From the NCBI GenBank assembly GCA_040004225.1, contig JBDUBI010000182.1:1-5345 (forward strand): a stretch of 5,345 nt of DNA. Direction: 5' to 3'. The notes below the pieces were generated by a model. That model was not told the origin of the DNA and did not search any database. It was given only the letters and a program-made list of their open reading frames with translations. This document shows, piece by piece, positions 1-4,980 of this stretch (positions are counted from its first letter, which is position 1; each line of letters opens with the position of its first letter). The position numbers were made by a program, and so were the translations under genes. This DNA comes from JALYUA01 sp040004225. Its GTDB lineage: Bacteria; Acidobacteriota; Thermoanaerobaculia; UBA5066; Gp7-AA6.

Positions 1-100
1 TCCACCTGCACTGGTCCGGGCACAGGAAATAGATTCCGGCACCCTCCCGGGCGGTTCCTTCCAGTGCGGGCATCACAGCCGTTTTCCGACCAGGCGCCTT

Positions 101-292
101 TCATCGGTCGCCGCGCCGTAGACGAAGTGAGGTCTCCCGAGCAAACCAGGCCGCGGCTTTTGCCAGAATCAACCGGTCCAGCTTCAGCCGCCGATTCTCT
201 CGCCGCCACTGCCCGAGCTCCTCCCTCCGAGCTTTCGCCGCCGCCTGCGCCTCGCCGCTCATCGCCGTTGAACTCAACCCGTCGGACGGCAT
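101..292 (-). pseudogene. IS3-family transposase OrfA remnant (C-terminal part)
   Basis: The 63-residue reading frame carries the hallmark of the C-terminal part of IS3-family OrfA proteins: the stretch RRENRRLKLDRLILAKAAA (residues 30-48) followed by WFARE, matching the family pattern ELRRLRRENRRLRMERDILKKAAAFFAKE. In intact elements this is the leucine-zipper segment that follows an N-terminal helix-turn-helix, and OrfA is fused to the DDE integrase OrfB by a -1 frameshift. Here the N-terminal helix-turn-helix (usually about 50 residues) is missing: the upstream minus-strand sequence at 293-389 reads as unrelated peptide with a stop in all likely frames. No OrfB start such as a YPVxxMCRVLxVSRSGYY-like motif is readable in the remaining 100 bases to the left. 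It is therefore a degraded fragment, not a working gene. The window edge limits what can be said about OrfB. Family call is fairly sure; the exact fragment ends are not. Confidence 0.6.
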
Positions 293-389
293 GTCCGTTG
301 CTCCTCAAGTGGCGAGTCGGATGTGATTCAACGCCACAAAACTCAAAACGTGATTGCCCGAACGCCCTTTTCCGACGAAAGGATGAAAA

Positions 390-767
390 ATGGAACCCAT
401 CGGCAAGAATCCCCCGGGGATGTCCCCTCTCCAGCCTGCTGGCGAGAACGCCGACAAAAAAACCTCCCCTGACTCGAAATCCAGCCTGCTCACGACTCCC
501 GAACCCCAGGGTTACCGGGGCCCGGCTTCAGGCCTGCTTGGGCCCGACGGGGAAGCCGCGCGGCTCGAGAAGGACTCGGAAGGAATTCTGAAGAGCGCCC
601 GCGAAAAGGGGCGAGAAATCGGGAGCCGAGCCGAGGAGACCTGGTCTGACGCGACGTCCGGTATCGGTCAATTCGTCCAGAGCGAGCCGATGACGGCCGC
701 CTTGACTTCCCTCGGCATTGGAGTGGTCGTCGGGGTGATTCTCGGCGTCATCATCGCGAGAGACTAG
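390..767 (+). CDS. Small protein with C-terminal membrane helix, ElaB/YqjD/DUF883-like
   Basis: A 125-residue protein starting at ATG 390 behind a good ribosome-binding site (AAAGGA at 378-383). Residues 1-55 are polar and rich in Pro, Ser, Gly and Lys, probably disordered. Residues 56-98 form a charged amphipathic stretch (AARLEKDSEGILKSAREKG, then RAEETWSD) that should be helical. Residues 103-122 are a single hydrophobic helix with Gly-spaced motifs (TSLGIGVVVGVILGVIIARD) ending in a short charged tail. This layout, a soluble helical part followed by a C-terminal Gly-rich helix, is that of the ElaB/YqjD/DUF883 group, which are inner-membrane anchored proteins in which YqjD of E. coli binds ribosomes in stationary phase. 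Sequence similarity outside the tail is weak, so I claim the architecture and not the function. It lies alone between an IS3 remnant and a long gene-free stretch. Confidence 0.75.
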   Translation: MEPIGKNPPGMSPLQPAGENADKKTSPDSKSSLLTTPEPQGYRGPASGLLGPDGEAARLEKDSEGILKSAREKGREIGSRAEETWSDATSGIGQFVQSEPMTAALTSLGIGVVVGVILGVIIARD

Positions 768-1168
768 TTCGGTCTGCTCTTGCAGAGTCGCGTCCGGGTC
801 CTCGGCGGGAAGAGACCAGTCTGGAGATCCCTCGCGCTCGAGCCGAGGGATTCTGGTCCGGCGGGACGGCGCGACGCGCTCGCGGAGCCGACGAACGGCA
901 CATAGCCGTGCGTGGAGCTCACACGCCGAAAGACGACGACACGAACATGGCGTGGTCTCCGGACTGGCCCTGTTGGAGACCTCGTCCGGAATCAAAACGC
1001 GCCGCCCGTCCACGGCAGATCGGCGCGGAGGAATGCCGGGCCGGGTTCGGGCCTCTTCCGATGTCGAGCCGCGCACGAGGGGAGAAGGGAATCGGATCCG
1101 AGCCCGGGGCCGGTGACGGAAAGAGCGCACCCGCGAGGCGGCGGTCCGGGAGCCCGCTGGCCGGGCCG
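768..1168. other. Gene-free stretch of about 400 bases
   Basis: Between the stop of the 390-767 gene and the stop of the EamA gene no frame on either strand gives a credible protein. The long frames that cross it are Arg/Pro/Gly/Ser-rich, have no recognisable motif or ribosome-binding site, and run on as antisense of neighbouring genes. The left part holds an interrupted hairpin (814-858). A short GC-rich stem GCCCG/CGGGC with a 5-base loop (1152-1166) lies directly beyond the EamA stop but has no T-tract. The rest shows no repeat array, tRNA or other structure I can recognise. It may be decayed coding DNA or hold an unrecognised RNA. Confidence 0.6.
814..858. terminator. Interrupted long hairpin downstream of the 390-767 gene
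   Basis: GACCAG (814-819) can pair with CTGGTC (853-858). Inside it, AGATCCCTCG (825-834) pairs with CGAGGGATTCT (844-854) with one bulged T; the inner and outer pairings share bases 853-854, so they are partly alternative at that junction. The loop contains the self-complementary GCTCGAGC (836-843). The stem begins 46 bases after the stop of the upstream gene, where a transcript end or 3' stabilising structure would be expected. There is no T-tract on either strand, so it is not a classical intrinsic terminator. Confidence 0.3.
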
Positions 1169-1585
1169 CTAACCGAAAGCGAGCACGATTGTCCCGGAGA
1201 CGATGAGCGCCCCGCCGACCCAGTTCTGCCAGGTGAGCCGCTCATGCAGGAAGAGCGCCGCGAGAGCTATCGCCACGACCACAGAGAGCTTGTCGATCGG
1301 GGCGACCTTCGAGACGTCCCCGAGCTGCAACGCGCGGAAGTAGCAGAGCCACGAGGCGCCGGTCGCCAGGCCGGAGAGCACGAGGAACAGCCATGTCCTC
1401 GAGGGCACCGTCGAGAGGGGCTGGTGTGTGCGAAAGAGTGCCACGGCCCAGGCGAAGACCAGGATGACGACGGTCCGGATTGCCGTCGCCAGGTTGGAGT
1501 CGACGTCCTTGACGCCGACCTTCGCCAGGACGGCGGTCAGGCCTGCGAAGAGAGCGGACAGGAAAGCCCAGGCGAGCCAGGTCAC
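1169..1585 (-). CDS. Single-domain EamA (DMT superfamily) membrane protein
   Basis: A 138-residue integral membrane protein with one EamA domain, about half the length of the common two-domain drug/metabolite transporters. Known one-domain members probably work as dimers; the substrate cannot be told. Visible family features are the N-terminal helix (WLAWAFLSALFAGLTAVLAK, 3-22), the conserved DSNLATAIRT (29-38), a second helix (39-51), the block SGLATGASWLCYFRALQLGD (71-90), VAPIDKLSVVVAI (94-106), and the C-terminal LFLHERLTWQNWVGGALIVS (111-130) with the typical HE-R-L-T--W-GG-L signature. I chose GTG 1585 because GGGAG (1592-1596) lies 6 bases upstream and the protein then begins MTWLAWAFLSALFA, as relatives do. 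A TTG at 1600 in the same frame would add five residues but would start upstream of that ribosome-binding site. The gene is divergent from 1645-1959 across about 60 bases. Domain call is secure. Confidence 0.9.
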   Translation of the reverse strand: MTWLAWAFLSALFAGLTAVLAKVGVKDVDSNLATAIRTVVILVFAWAVALFRTHQPLSTVPSRTWLFLVLSGLATGASWLCYFRALQLGDVSKVAPIDKLSVVVAIALAALFLHERLTWQNWVGGALIVSGTIVLAFG

Positions 1586-1591
1586 ACGGCA

Positions 1592-1635
1592 CTCCCGCAA
1601 TAAGAAAAACGGACAGCCGATATGCTCCGCGGGAG
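1592..1635. promoter_or_regulatory. Divergent intergenic region with a perfect inverted repeat made by the two ribosome-binding sites
   Basis: CTCCCGC (1592-1598) and GCGGGAG (1629-1635) are perfect inverted copies 30 bases apart. The left copy read on the minus strand is the Shine-Dalgarno site of the EamA gene (GTG 1585). The right copy, extended to GGGAGGG (1631-1637), is the site of the plus-strand gene (GTG 1645). Between them lies the AT-richest stretch of this area and TATGCT (1621-1626), a possible -10 box without a convincing -35. Promoters for both genes should lie here, but their exact positions are not resolved. Confidence 0.45.
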
Positions 1636-1644
1636 GGTACCACC

Positions 1645-1959
1645 GTGAAAACCGAGCGCGAGATCAAGACCCAGGTGACTGCTCTTCGGGACCGCGTGAA
1701 GGAGCTCTCCGGTTTTTATATCGGAGAAGGCGCCGCGATGGTGTACGCCCTCGAGTGGGTCCTCGAGAAGCGCGAGACCGCGCCCGCGGGAGAGCTCGGG
1801 AGCGCCGGCGGAGAGTCCCGGCAGATCGCCGTCAACCTGGCCAAACTCGCGGAGAAGGCCGCCGAACAGGCGGCCGCGACGGCAAGCCCCGCGAAAAAAG
1901 TAGAGTCGGAAAAGCCCGGGGCGAAGCCCTCCGCAAAAAAGCGCAAGACGGGCCGGTAA
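1645..1959 (+). CDS. Small hypothetical protein with Lys/Ala/Pro-rich tail
   Basis: A 104-residue protein of unknown family, starting at GTG 1645 with GGGAGGG (1631-1637) seven bases upstream. Residues 1-42 form a likely folded helical part (EIKTQVTALRDRVKELSGFY, then GEGAAMVYALEWVLEKRE) with a hydrophobic GEGAAMVYALEWVL core too short and too charged around it to be a clear membrane span. Residues 58-79 predict another Ala-rich helix. Residues 80-104 are a basic, low-complexity tail (SPAKKVESEKPGAKPSAKKRK) resembling histone H1-like or nucleoid-associated tails, which may bind nucleic acid or just be a flexible linker. Codon choice has G/C in most third positions as in the neighbours, which supports a real gene. 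It converges on the DUF4440 gene. Function is unknown; DNA or RNA binding is inference from the tail only. Confidence 0.75.
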   Translation: MKTEREIKTQVTALRDRVKELSGFYIGEGAAMVYALEWVLEKRETAPAGELGSAGGESRQIAVNLAKLAEKAAEQAAATASPAKKVESEKPGAKPSAKKRKTGR

Positions 1960-1975
1960 CGCCGGTCACCCCCCT

Positions 1976-1991
1976 GTTCGCGGGCGCGAAC
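1976..1991. terminator. Hairpin between convergent genes
   Basis: GTTCGC (1976-1981) and GCGAAC (1986-1991) are perfect inverted copies around a GGGC loop. They sit between the stop of the plus-strand gene (1959) and the stop of the minus-strand gene (2016), where both transcripts must end. It could serve both directions, but there is no T-tract on either side and the stem is only six pairs, so terminator function is inferred from position. Confidence 0.4.
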
Positions 1992-2015
1992 CCGGCAGAT
2001 GCCGTCGGCGAGCTC

Positions 2016-2453
2016 TTACTTCGGGTCGGCGGCCGCAGGGCATACCGGAGCGCCCGGACCGTCGAAAATGACCTTCCACATTCCATCCTTCTGTTTCCGC
2101 CAGACGGAGGAAAAGTCTCCCGTGTGCCTGCCCGCGGCGTCGAACACCGGTCCCGTCGACAGCGCGATGTCTCCGGCGCCATTGATCACGACCCGCTCGG
2201 GCTGCCAGCGAAACGGCGCTTCGCGGCCGCCGAAGAACTGCGTCCAGGTCTGCATCACCTGGGCCTTTCCGCTCATCGTCTTTTTCGGGCTGAGAAAGGT
2301 CGCGTCCTCCGCCACGAAGGAGAAAAATCTGGCCTGATCGCGATCGGTGAATGCCCTGGCGAAGGCGGTTTCCGCTTCCCTCACCTGGTCCGCCGCATGA
2401 GCGGTTCCGGGCGCGGCCGCGAGTACGAAAAGGGCGATCCGGAGCAGTCCCAT
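2016..2453 (-). CDS. Secreted DUF4440 / SnoaL-like (NTF2 fold) protein
   Basis: A 145-residue protein. I start it at ATG 2453, behind GAGGAGGA (2457-2464), rather than at an in-frame upstream codon at 2498. From ATG 2453 it begins with a clear signal peptide (MGLLRIALFVLAAAPGTAHA, cleavage after AHA at 20). The mature part matches the DUF4440 pattern in order: EAETAFARAFTDRDQARFFS (26-45), AEDATFLSP (48-56), MSGKAQVMQTWTQFF (60-74), FRWQPERVVI (81-90), GDIALSTGPVF (94-104), GDFSSVWRKQKDGMWKVIFD (112-131). This is the cone-shaped NTF2 fold, used for enzymes and for binding domains alike; many secreted DUF4440 proteins have no known substrate. A basic reaction cannot be assigned. It follows the glycosyltransferase gene on the same strand after a 95-base gap with its own strong ribosome-binding site, so it may be read separately. 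Confidence 0.9.
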   Translation of the reverse strand: MGLLRIALFVLAAAPGTAHAADQVREAETAFARAFTDRDQARFFSFVAEDATFLSPKKTMSGKAQVMQTWTQFFGGREAPFRWQPERVVINGAGDIALSTGPVFDAAGRHTGDFSSVWRKQKDGMWKVIFDGPGAPVCPAAADPK

Positions 2454-2493
2454 GAATCCTCCTCGCCGCGTTCCCGGTGGCGGCTGTCGCCGG

Positions 2494-2499
2494 AGCATA
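2494..2499 (-). promoter_or_regulatory. Possible -10 box (TATGCT) upstream of the DUF4440 gene
   Basis: Read on the minus strand, the gap upstream of ATG 2453 contains TATGCTCC. A TATGCT box here would place the transcript start about 34 bases before the ATG, leaving room for the GAGGAGGA site. No recognisable -35 hexamer lies 16-18 bases upstream, so the call is weak. The same octamer TATGCTCC occurs at 1621-1628 upstream of another gene. Confidence 0.25.
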
Positions 2500-2548
2500 G
2501 CGGTCGCACCGGCTTTCTCCGATTTGAGCCGCGGAAGAGTCGCGAGCG

Positions 2549-3922
2549 TCAGGCACCGGGGGAGATCGGATCAACCTCGCGGATTTCCGACGCGCGATCC
2601 GATTCCCTCCCGGCCAGCGAAGCGAGCACGAGAATCTCCGCAAGGGCGAGCGGCGCGAGGATCCGCTCGATCGAGACCCACATCAGCCAGATCACGTGGT
2701 ACGGAGTCACCAGGTAGGCGTAGAAAATCGCGACGAGCTGCAGGAGGAGCACGGCCGCAACCGCCGCGCCACGCTGGAGGAGCGCGTCCCCCCGGCGGGT
2801 GACCGCTAGGGCCACCGCGATGGGCAGACACAGGAGGAATGGCCCGCTCACCGAATGCACCGCCACGCTTCCCAGGACCTCCAGCATTCCCGGCAGTCGG
2901 GAGAGCGCGGGCCCCCAGGACGAAGGGGGCAGAAGGACCGGTCCCGTATCTTTCGGAAATCCAGCGAGCGCGGCGGCCGCCGTCCACAGCGCTCCGGGAG
3001 CCAGCGCCGCCAGATGGCCCCGGATCCGTCCCGCGATGCCGGCCCGGTGATTCCGCATCAGATCCGCGCCGAGCAGGAGAACGGCGAGAATGAATCCCTC
3101 GTTTTTAAACAGGCCGCAGAGAGCGGCCGCGAGCCTCAGCGCCGCGTCGTTTTCCCGGCGCGCGGGCTGAAGAAGGGATGAAACGGCGACGACGAGCGCC
3201 GCGGCGAGGGGCACTTCCGCGTGTCCCGCCTCCGTGGACGCCCAGAGACCGGGCGAGATCGCCACGACGGCCGCCCAGAGGCTCGCGGGGAGGAGCGAAA
3301 CGTCGAGCGCGACGAGGAGATCGAACACGGCGACCAGGAGGAGGACGGCCGCGAGCGCCGGCACGATCGCAAGCAGCCTTTCGTCGAAGCGGCCGAATGC
3401 CACCGCGGCGGAGGTGTAAAGCAGGGGCAGTCCCGGCGGGTAAAAGCCATGCCACGGTGTGCGGTACCGATCGAAGAGGGAGATCAATCCGTCGCCCGAA
3501 AGAAAAAGGTAGCGCGCCCTGAGGCCGTACATCGTCCGGAAGTCGATGGTGTCGAGCGGCCACGCGTAAAGTCTCCGCAGCTCGGCCAGCCCGCCGAGGA
3601 AAAGGAGCGCCGCCGGGATTCCCCGGCGCGCGAACAATGACGGCGGCGACGGCGGCGACGGCGCGCGGACGCCGCGGACGGGTACGCGGATCCACCGGGC
3701 CAGAAGGGCTGCCGCCGCGAGCGCCCAATAGACGATCGTGCGCGCGCCCGCCTCCCTCGGAATCAGGAGGAGCGCAGGTGCCGCCGCGATCTGGCACCCG
3801 AGCCCCGCCAGCAGCGACGCGGAAAGGCTCCCGCGCATTCCCTGCCGGACGGGTCGCAGGGCCAGGCTTCCCGCCGCCTCCGTCGCGAGCGCGAAGGCGA
3901 TCGAGAGAAGCAGACCGCTCAT
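2549..3922 (-). CDS. Multi-span membrane glycosyltransferase, GT-C type (GT39/ArnT-like)
   Basis: A 457-residue polytopic protein, probably transferring a sugar from a polyprenyl-phosphate donor on the outer face of the inner membrane. Start ATG 3922 overlaps the upstream stop as ATGA; longer in-frame extension to 4111 is only antisense-like Arg/Ser/Pro sequence. Hydrophobic spans are seen near 1-21, 36-54, 62-78, 102-117, 183-206, 211-228, 233-251, 262-286, 303-321, 358-375, 385-405 and 419-437. The first large outer loop carries the GT-C signature WPLDTIDFRTMYGLRARYLF (121-140), where Asp124 or Asp127 is the likely catalytic acid/base, followed by FYPPGLPLLYT (160-170). Then come GHAEVPLA (233-240), in the place where relatives usually have GYADLPLA, LFKNEG (271-276; relatives WTKNEG), and TPYHVIWLMWVSIERIL (406-422; relatives TPYDLxWHLxTSxxRL). 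Residues 88-95 are a Ser-Pro-Pro repeat. Acceptor and sugar are unknown. Fold call is secure; family number less so. Confidence 0.85.
   Translation of the reverse strand: MSGLLLSIAFALATEAAGSLALRPVRQGMRGSLSASLLAGLGCQIAAAPALLLIPREAGARTIVYWALAAAALLARWIRVPVRGVRAPSPPSPPSLFARRGIPAALLFLGGLAELRRLYAWPLDTIDFRTMYGLRARYLFLSGDGLISLFDRYRTPWHGFYPPGLPLLYTSAAVAFGRFDERLLAIVPALAAVLLLVAVFDLLVALDVSLLPASLWAAVVAISPGLWASTEAGHAEVPLAAALVVAVSSLLQPARRENDAALRLAAALCGLFKNEGFILAVLLLGADLMRNHRAGIAGRIRGHLAALAPGALWTAAAALAGFPKDTGPVLLPPSSWGPALSRLPGMLEVLGSVAVHSVSGPFLLCLPIAVALAVTRRGDALLQRGAAVAAVLLLQLVAIFYAYLVTPYHVIWLMWVSIERILAPLALAEILVLASLAGRESDRASEIREVDPISPGA
3639..3663. repeat. 9-base tandem repeat inside the glycosyltransferase gene
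   Basis: GACGGCGGC is repeated twice with a third partial copy (3639-3647, 3648-3656, 3657-3663). On the coding minus strand it gives the Ser-Pro-Pro repeat of residues 88-95, in the loop before the fourth hydrophobic span. Copy number could vary between strains without breaking the frame because the unit is nine bases. Confidence 0.7.
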
Positions 3923-4404
3923 GGCGAACGCCGGACATAGAGCCCGCCCGCGGCATTTTCGAAAAGCGCATCGAAGTCCGGATGCCGAAGCGTTCCGCCG
4001 AGAAGAAGCAGGTGCCGCGGCGCCGGACGGTCCCCCGGAAGAGGTGGCTCGAACGGGCCGCGCGCGTAGACCGTCCGTGGCGCGAGGGTATAGCGGGCGA
4101 ACTCCTTCCATTCGTCGGCGTCCGGCCGGGGCCTTCCGTTTGAGGCGAACCGCCGGCTGTCCGGATCAAGATCCTCGGCACGGACGCGGCTCGAGTAGAG
4201 AACAGCGGCATCGCGCGGAACGAGTCGGGCCGACTTTTCGAGGAGCTCCCCATACGCCGCCGGGAGGGCCCGGGGGGAACGAGCGCCGCCCGAGGACGTC
4301 AGGGCGTCCGTCAGAGTGCGCAGGTCCCCTCGGGCGGCAAAAAGAACGAGGAACACGCCCGCCAGAAGGGACGACAGCGCCGCCCGCCCGCGCCACAGCC
4401 TCAC
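3919..4404 (-). CDS. Single-helix membrane-anchored protein of unknown function, coupled to the GT-C gene
   Basis: A 161-residue protein starting at GTG 4404, whose first bases overlap the stop of the preceding gene as GTGA; GAGG (4414-4417) lies nine bases upstream. A longer frame to 4932 is rejected because its first part is only the out-of-frame shadow of the upstream gene. Residues 1-7 are basic, 8-23 form one hydrophobic helix (ALSSLLAGVFLVLFAA), and the remaining 137 residues should lie outside the cytoplasm. Readable elements are YGELLEKSARLVPRDAAVLY (51-70), DADEWKEFARYTLAPRTVYA (95-114), HLLLLGG (131-137) and a hydrophobic-aromatic end GGLYVRRSP. The FARYTLAPRTVYA stretch recalls a W/F-R-Y-x-L-x-PR-x-V pattern that I associate with short proteins encoded beside envelope glycosyltransferases, but I cannot name a family. 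Its stop overlaps the GT-C start (ATGA), which implies translational coupling and a shared task. Confidence 0.8.
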   Translation of the reverse strand: MRLWRGRAALSSLLAGVFLVLFAARGDLRTLTDALTSSGGARSPRALPAAYGELLEKSARLVPRDAAVLYSSRVRAEDLDPDSRRFASNGRPRPDADEWKEFARYTLAPRTVYARGPFEPPLPGDRPAPRHLLLLGGTLRHPDFDALFENAAGGLYVRRSP

Positions 4405-4895
4405 GCGCCGGAGCCTCGCGGGCGCCGTTGTCCCGCGAACAGAACGAGGCCGAGAACGACGACCAGCGCCGCGCACGCCGCGATCGATCCCCACGCGAGA
4501 AGGTACGTTTTCCGCCCGTCTCGGCGCACGCTGAGAGTCGACACGGACACATCGTGCAGGAATCCGTCGATCCGCCCGGCATCCGTGCCCGCCTGCGCTC
4601 GAAAGGCGTAGTCGGCGACGAAAAAGGGGCCTCCGATTCCCACGATCCAGACGCTGATCCGGGGAGCGCCCCGCCGGGGGGTCGAGACCCGGATCTCGGC
4701 CTGCCGCAGAGAGGCGAGCGGCGCGGATCCCGTCCGCGTCTTCGAAATGAGCCGCTGCGTAAAGGTGCAGAGCCCCGCGCGTCGGTCGCAGTCGAGGCGG
4801 TACTCGAGCGGCGTGTCGAACAGAAGGAGCCCGGCGAGGCCAATCAGCACGCCGGTGAACCCGACCAGGATGACCAGCTTCGCGAGACGGAACAC
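4401..4895 (-). CDS. Two-helix membrane protein with a Cys pair, unknown function; first gene of the GT-C operon
   Basis: A 164-residue protein with a helix at 5-26 (AKLVILVGFTGVLIGLAGLL), a soluble middle part (27-131) and a second helix at 134-154, ending in a basic tail (QRRPRGSGA). The middle part opens with YRLDCDRRAGLCTF (32-45), where Cys36 and Cys43 may form a disulfide or be a family mark, and continues through PLASLRQAEIRV (59-70), DYAFRAQ (95-101) and RIDGFLHDVSVSTLSVRRDG (108-127). The order C-D-R-x-G-x-C, L-x-x-L-x-x-A-x-I/V, I-x-x-F-L, L-x-V-x-x-D resembles uncharacterised bacterial membrane proteins that I suspect of having a PH-like beta domain; this is inference. Start GTG 4895 is the first start codon before the helix in frame; earlier frame (to 5189) is antisense of the divergent gene. 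No Shine-Dalgarno site precedes it, which fits a leaderless transcript. Its stop overlaps the next start as GTGA. Confidence 0.75.
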   Translation of the reverse strand: MFRLAKLVILVGFTGVLIGLAGLLLFDTPLEYRLDCDRRAGLCTFTQRLISKTRTGSAPLASLRQAEIRVSTPRRGAPRISVWIVGIGGPFFVADYAFRAQAGTDAGRIDGFLHDVSVSTLSVRRDGRKTYLLAWGSIAACAALVVVLGLVLFAGQRRPRGSGA

Positions 4896-4903
4896 GCGAA
4901 CCG

Positions 4904-4932
4904 AGTATGTCGGCGCAAACGCGAACCCGCAA
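4904..4932 (-). promoter_or_regulatory. Candidate sigma-70-like promoter of the GT-C operon
   Basis: Read on the minus strand, TTGCGG (4927-4932) is followed after exactly 17 bases by CATACT (4904-4909). Compared with TTGACA and TATAAT these match 4 of 6 and 4 of 6 positions. Eight bases separate the -10 box from GTG 4895, so transcription would start at or within a few bases of the start codon. This agrees with the lack of any Shine-Dalgarno site for that gene. Confidence 0.45.
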
Positions 4933-4949
4933 GTCGGCAGGGTCGCGTT
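4918..4949. promoter_or_regulatory. Imperfect inverted repeat in the divergent promoter region
   Basis: AACGCGAACCC (4918-4928) and GGGTCGCGTT (4940-4949) pair over ten bases with one bulged A and an 11-base spacer. The repeat overlaps the candidate -35 box of the minus-strand operon and lies upstream of the plus-strand gene, where an operator for both directions would sit. It could equally be chance in GC-rich DNA. Confidence 0.3.
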
Positions 4950-4975
4950 CAGGTGAGATGCTTCGCCTGAGGAGG
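4950..4975 (+). promoter_or_regulatory. Leader hairpin abutting a strong ribosome-binding site
   Basis: CAGGTGA (4950-4956) pairs with TCGCCTG (4963-4969) around a 6-base loop, with one G-T wobble. The last stem base is the first base of the Shine-Dalgarno site GAGGAGG (4969-4975), which lies five bases before ATG 4981. If transcribed, the hairpin would sit directly at the edge of the ribosome site. The ribosome site itself is clear and fixes the start of the downstream gene; a role for the hairpin is speculative. Confidence 0.4.
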
Positions 4976-4980
4976 AACAG

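Noticed and set aside
1..73. Minus-strand open piece with a CPDQC motif (YFLCPDQCRW) running off the left edge.
   Set aside because: Only 24 codons are visible, no ribosome site precedes it, and one Cys pair is too little to call a zinc site.
82..376. 9-base direct repeat TTTTCCGAC (82-90 and 368-376) flanking the IS3 remnant.
   Set aside because: IS3 elements make 3-5 base duplications, the repeats are not at the fragment ends, and one shared 9-mer in a few hundred bases is expected by chance fairly often.
1152..1166. GCCCG/CGGGC stem just beyond the EamA stop as a terminator.
   Set aside because: Five GC pairs with no T-tract are common in this base composition; it is mentioned only in the gene-free entry.
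908..1603. A 231-codon open frame on the plus strand.
   Set aside because: Its right two thirds are antisense to the EamA gene and the rest has no protein-like features.
1428..2717. A 429-codon open frame on the plus strand.
   Set aside because: It runs antisense through the EamA and DUF4440 genes and out of frame through 1645-1959; the product is Arg/Gly/Ser-rich with no motif. Long antisense frames are normal in GC-rich DNA.
3105..4253. A 382-codon open frame on the minus strand overlapping the GT-C gene.
   Set aside because: It is an alternative frame of two genes with clear motifs and overlapping start/stop codons; its product is Arg/Gly/Pro/Ala-rich.
3738..4970. A 410-codon open frame on the plus strand.
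   Set aside because: It is wholly antisense to the coupled operon, has no ribosome site and shows low-complexity Arg-rich sequence.
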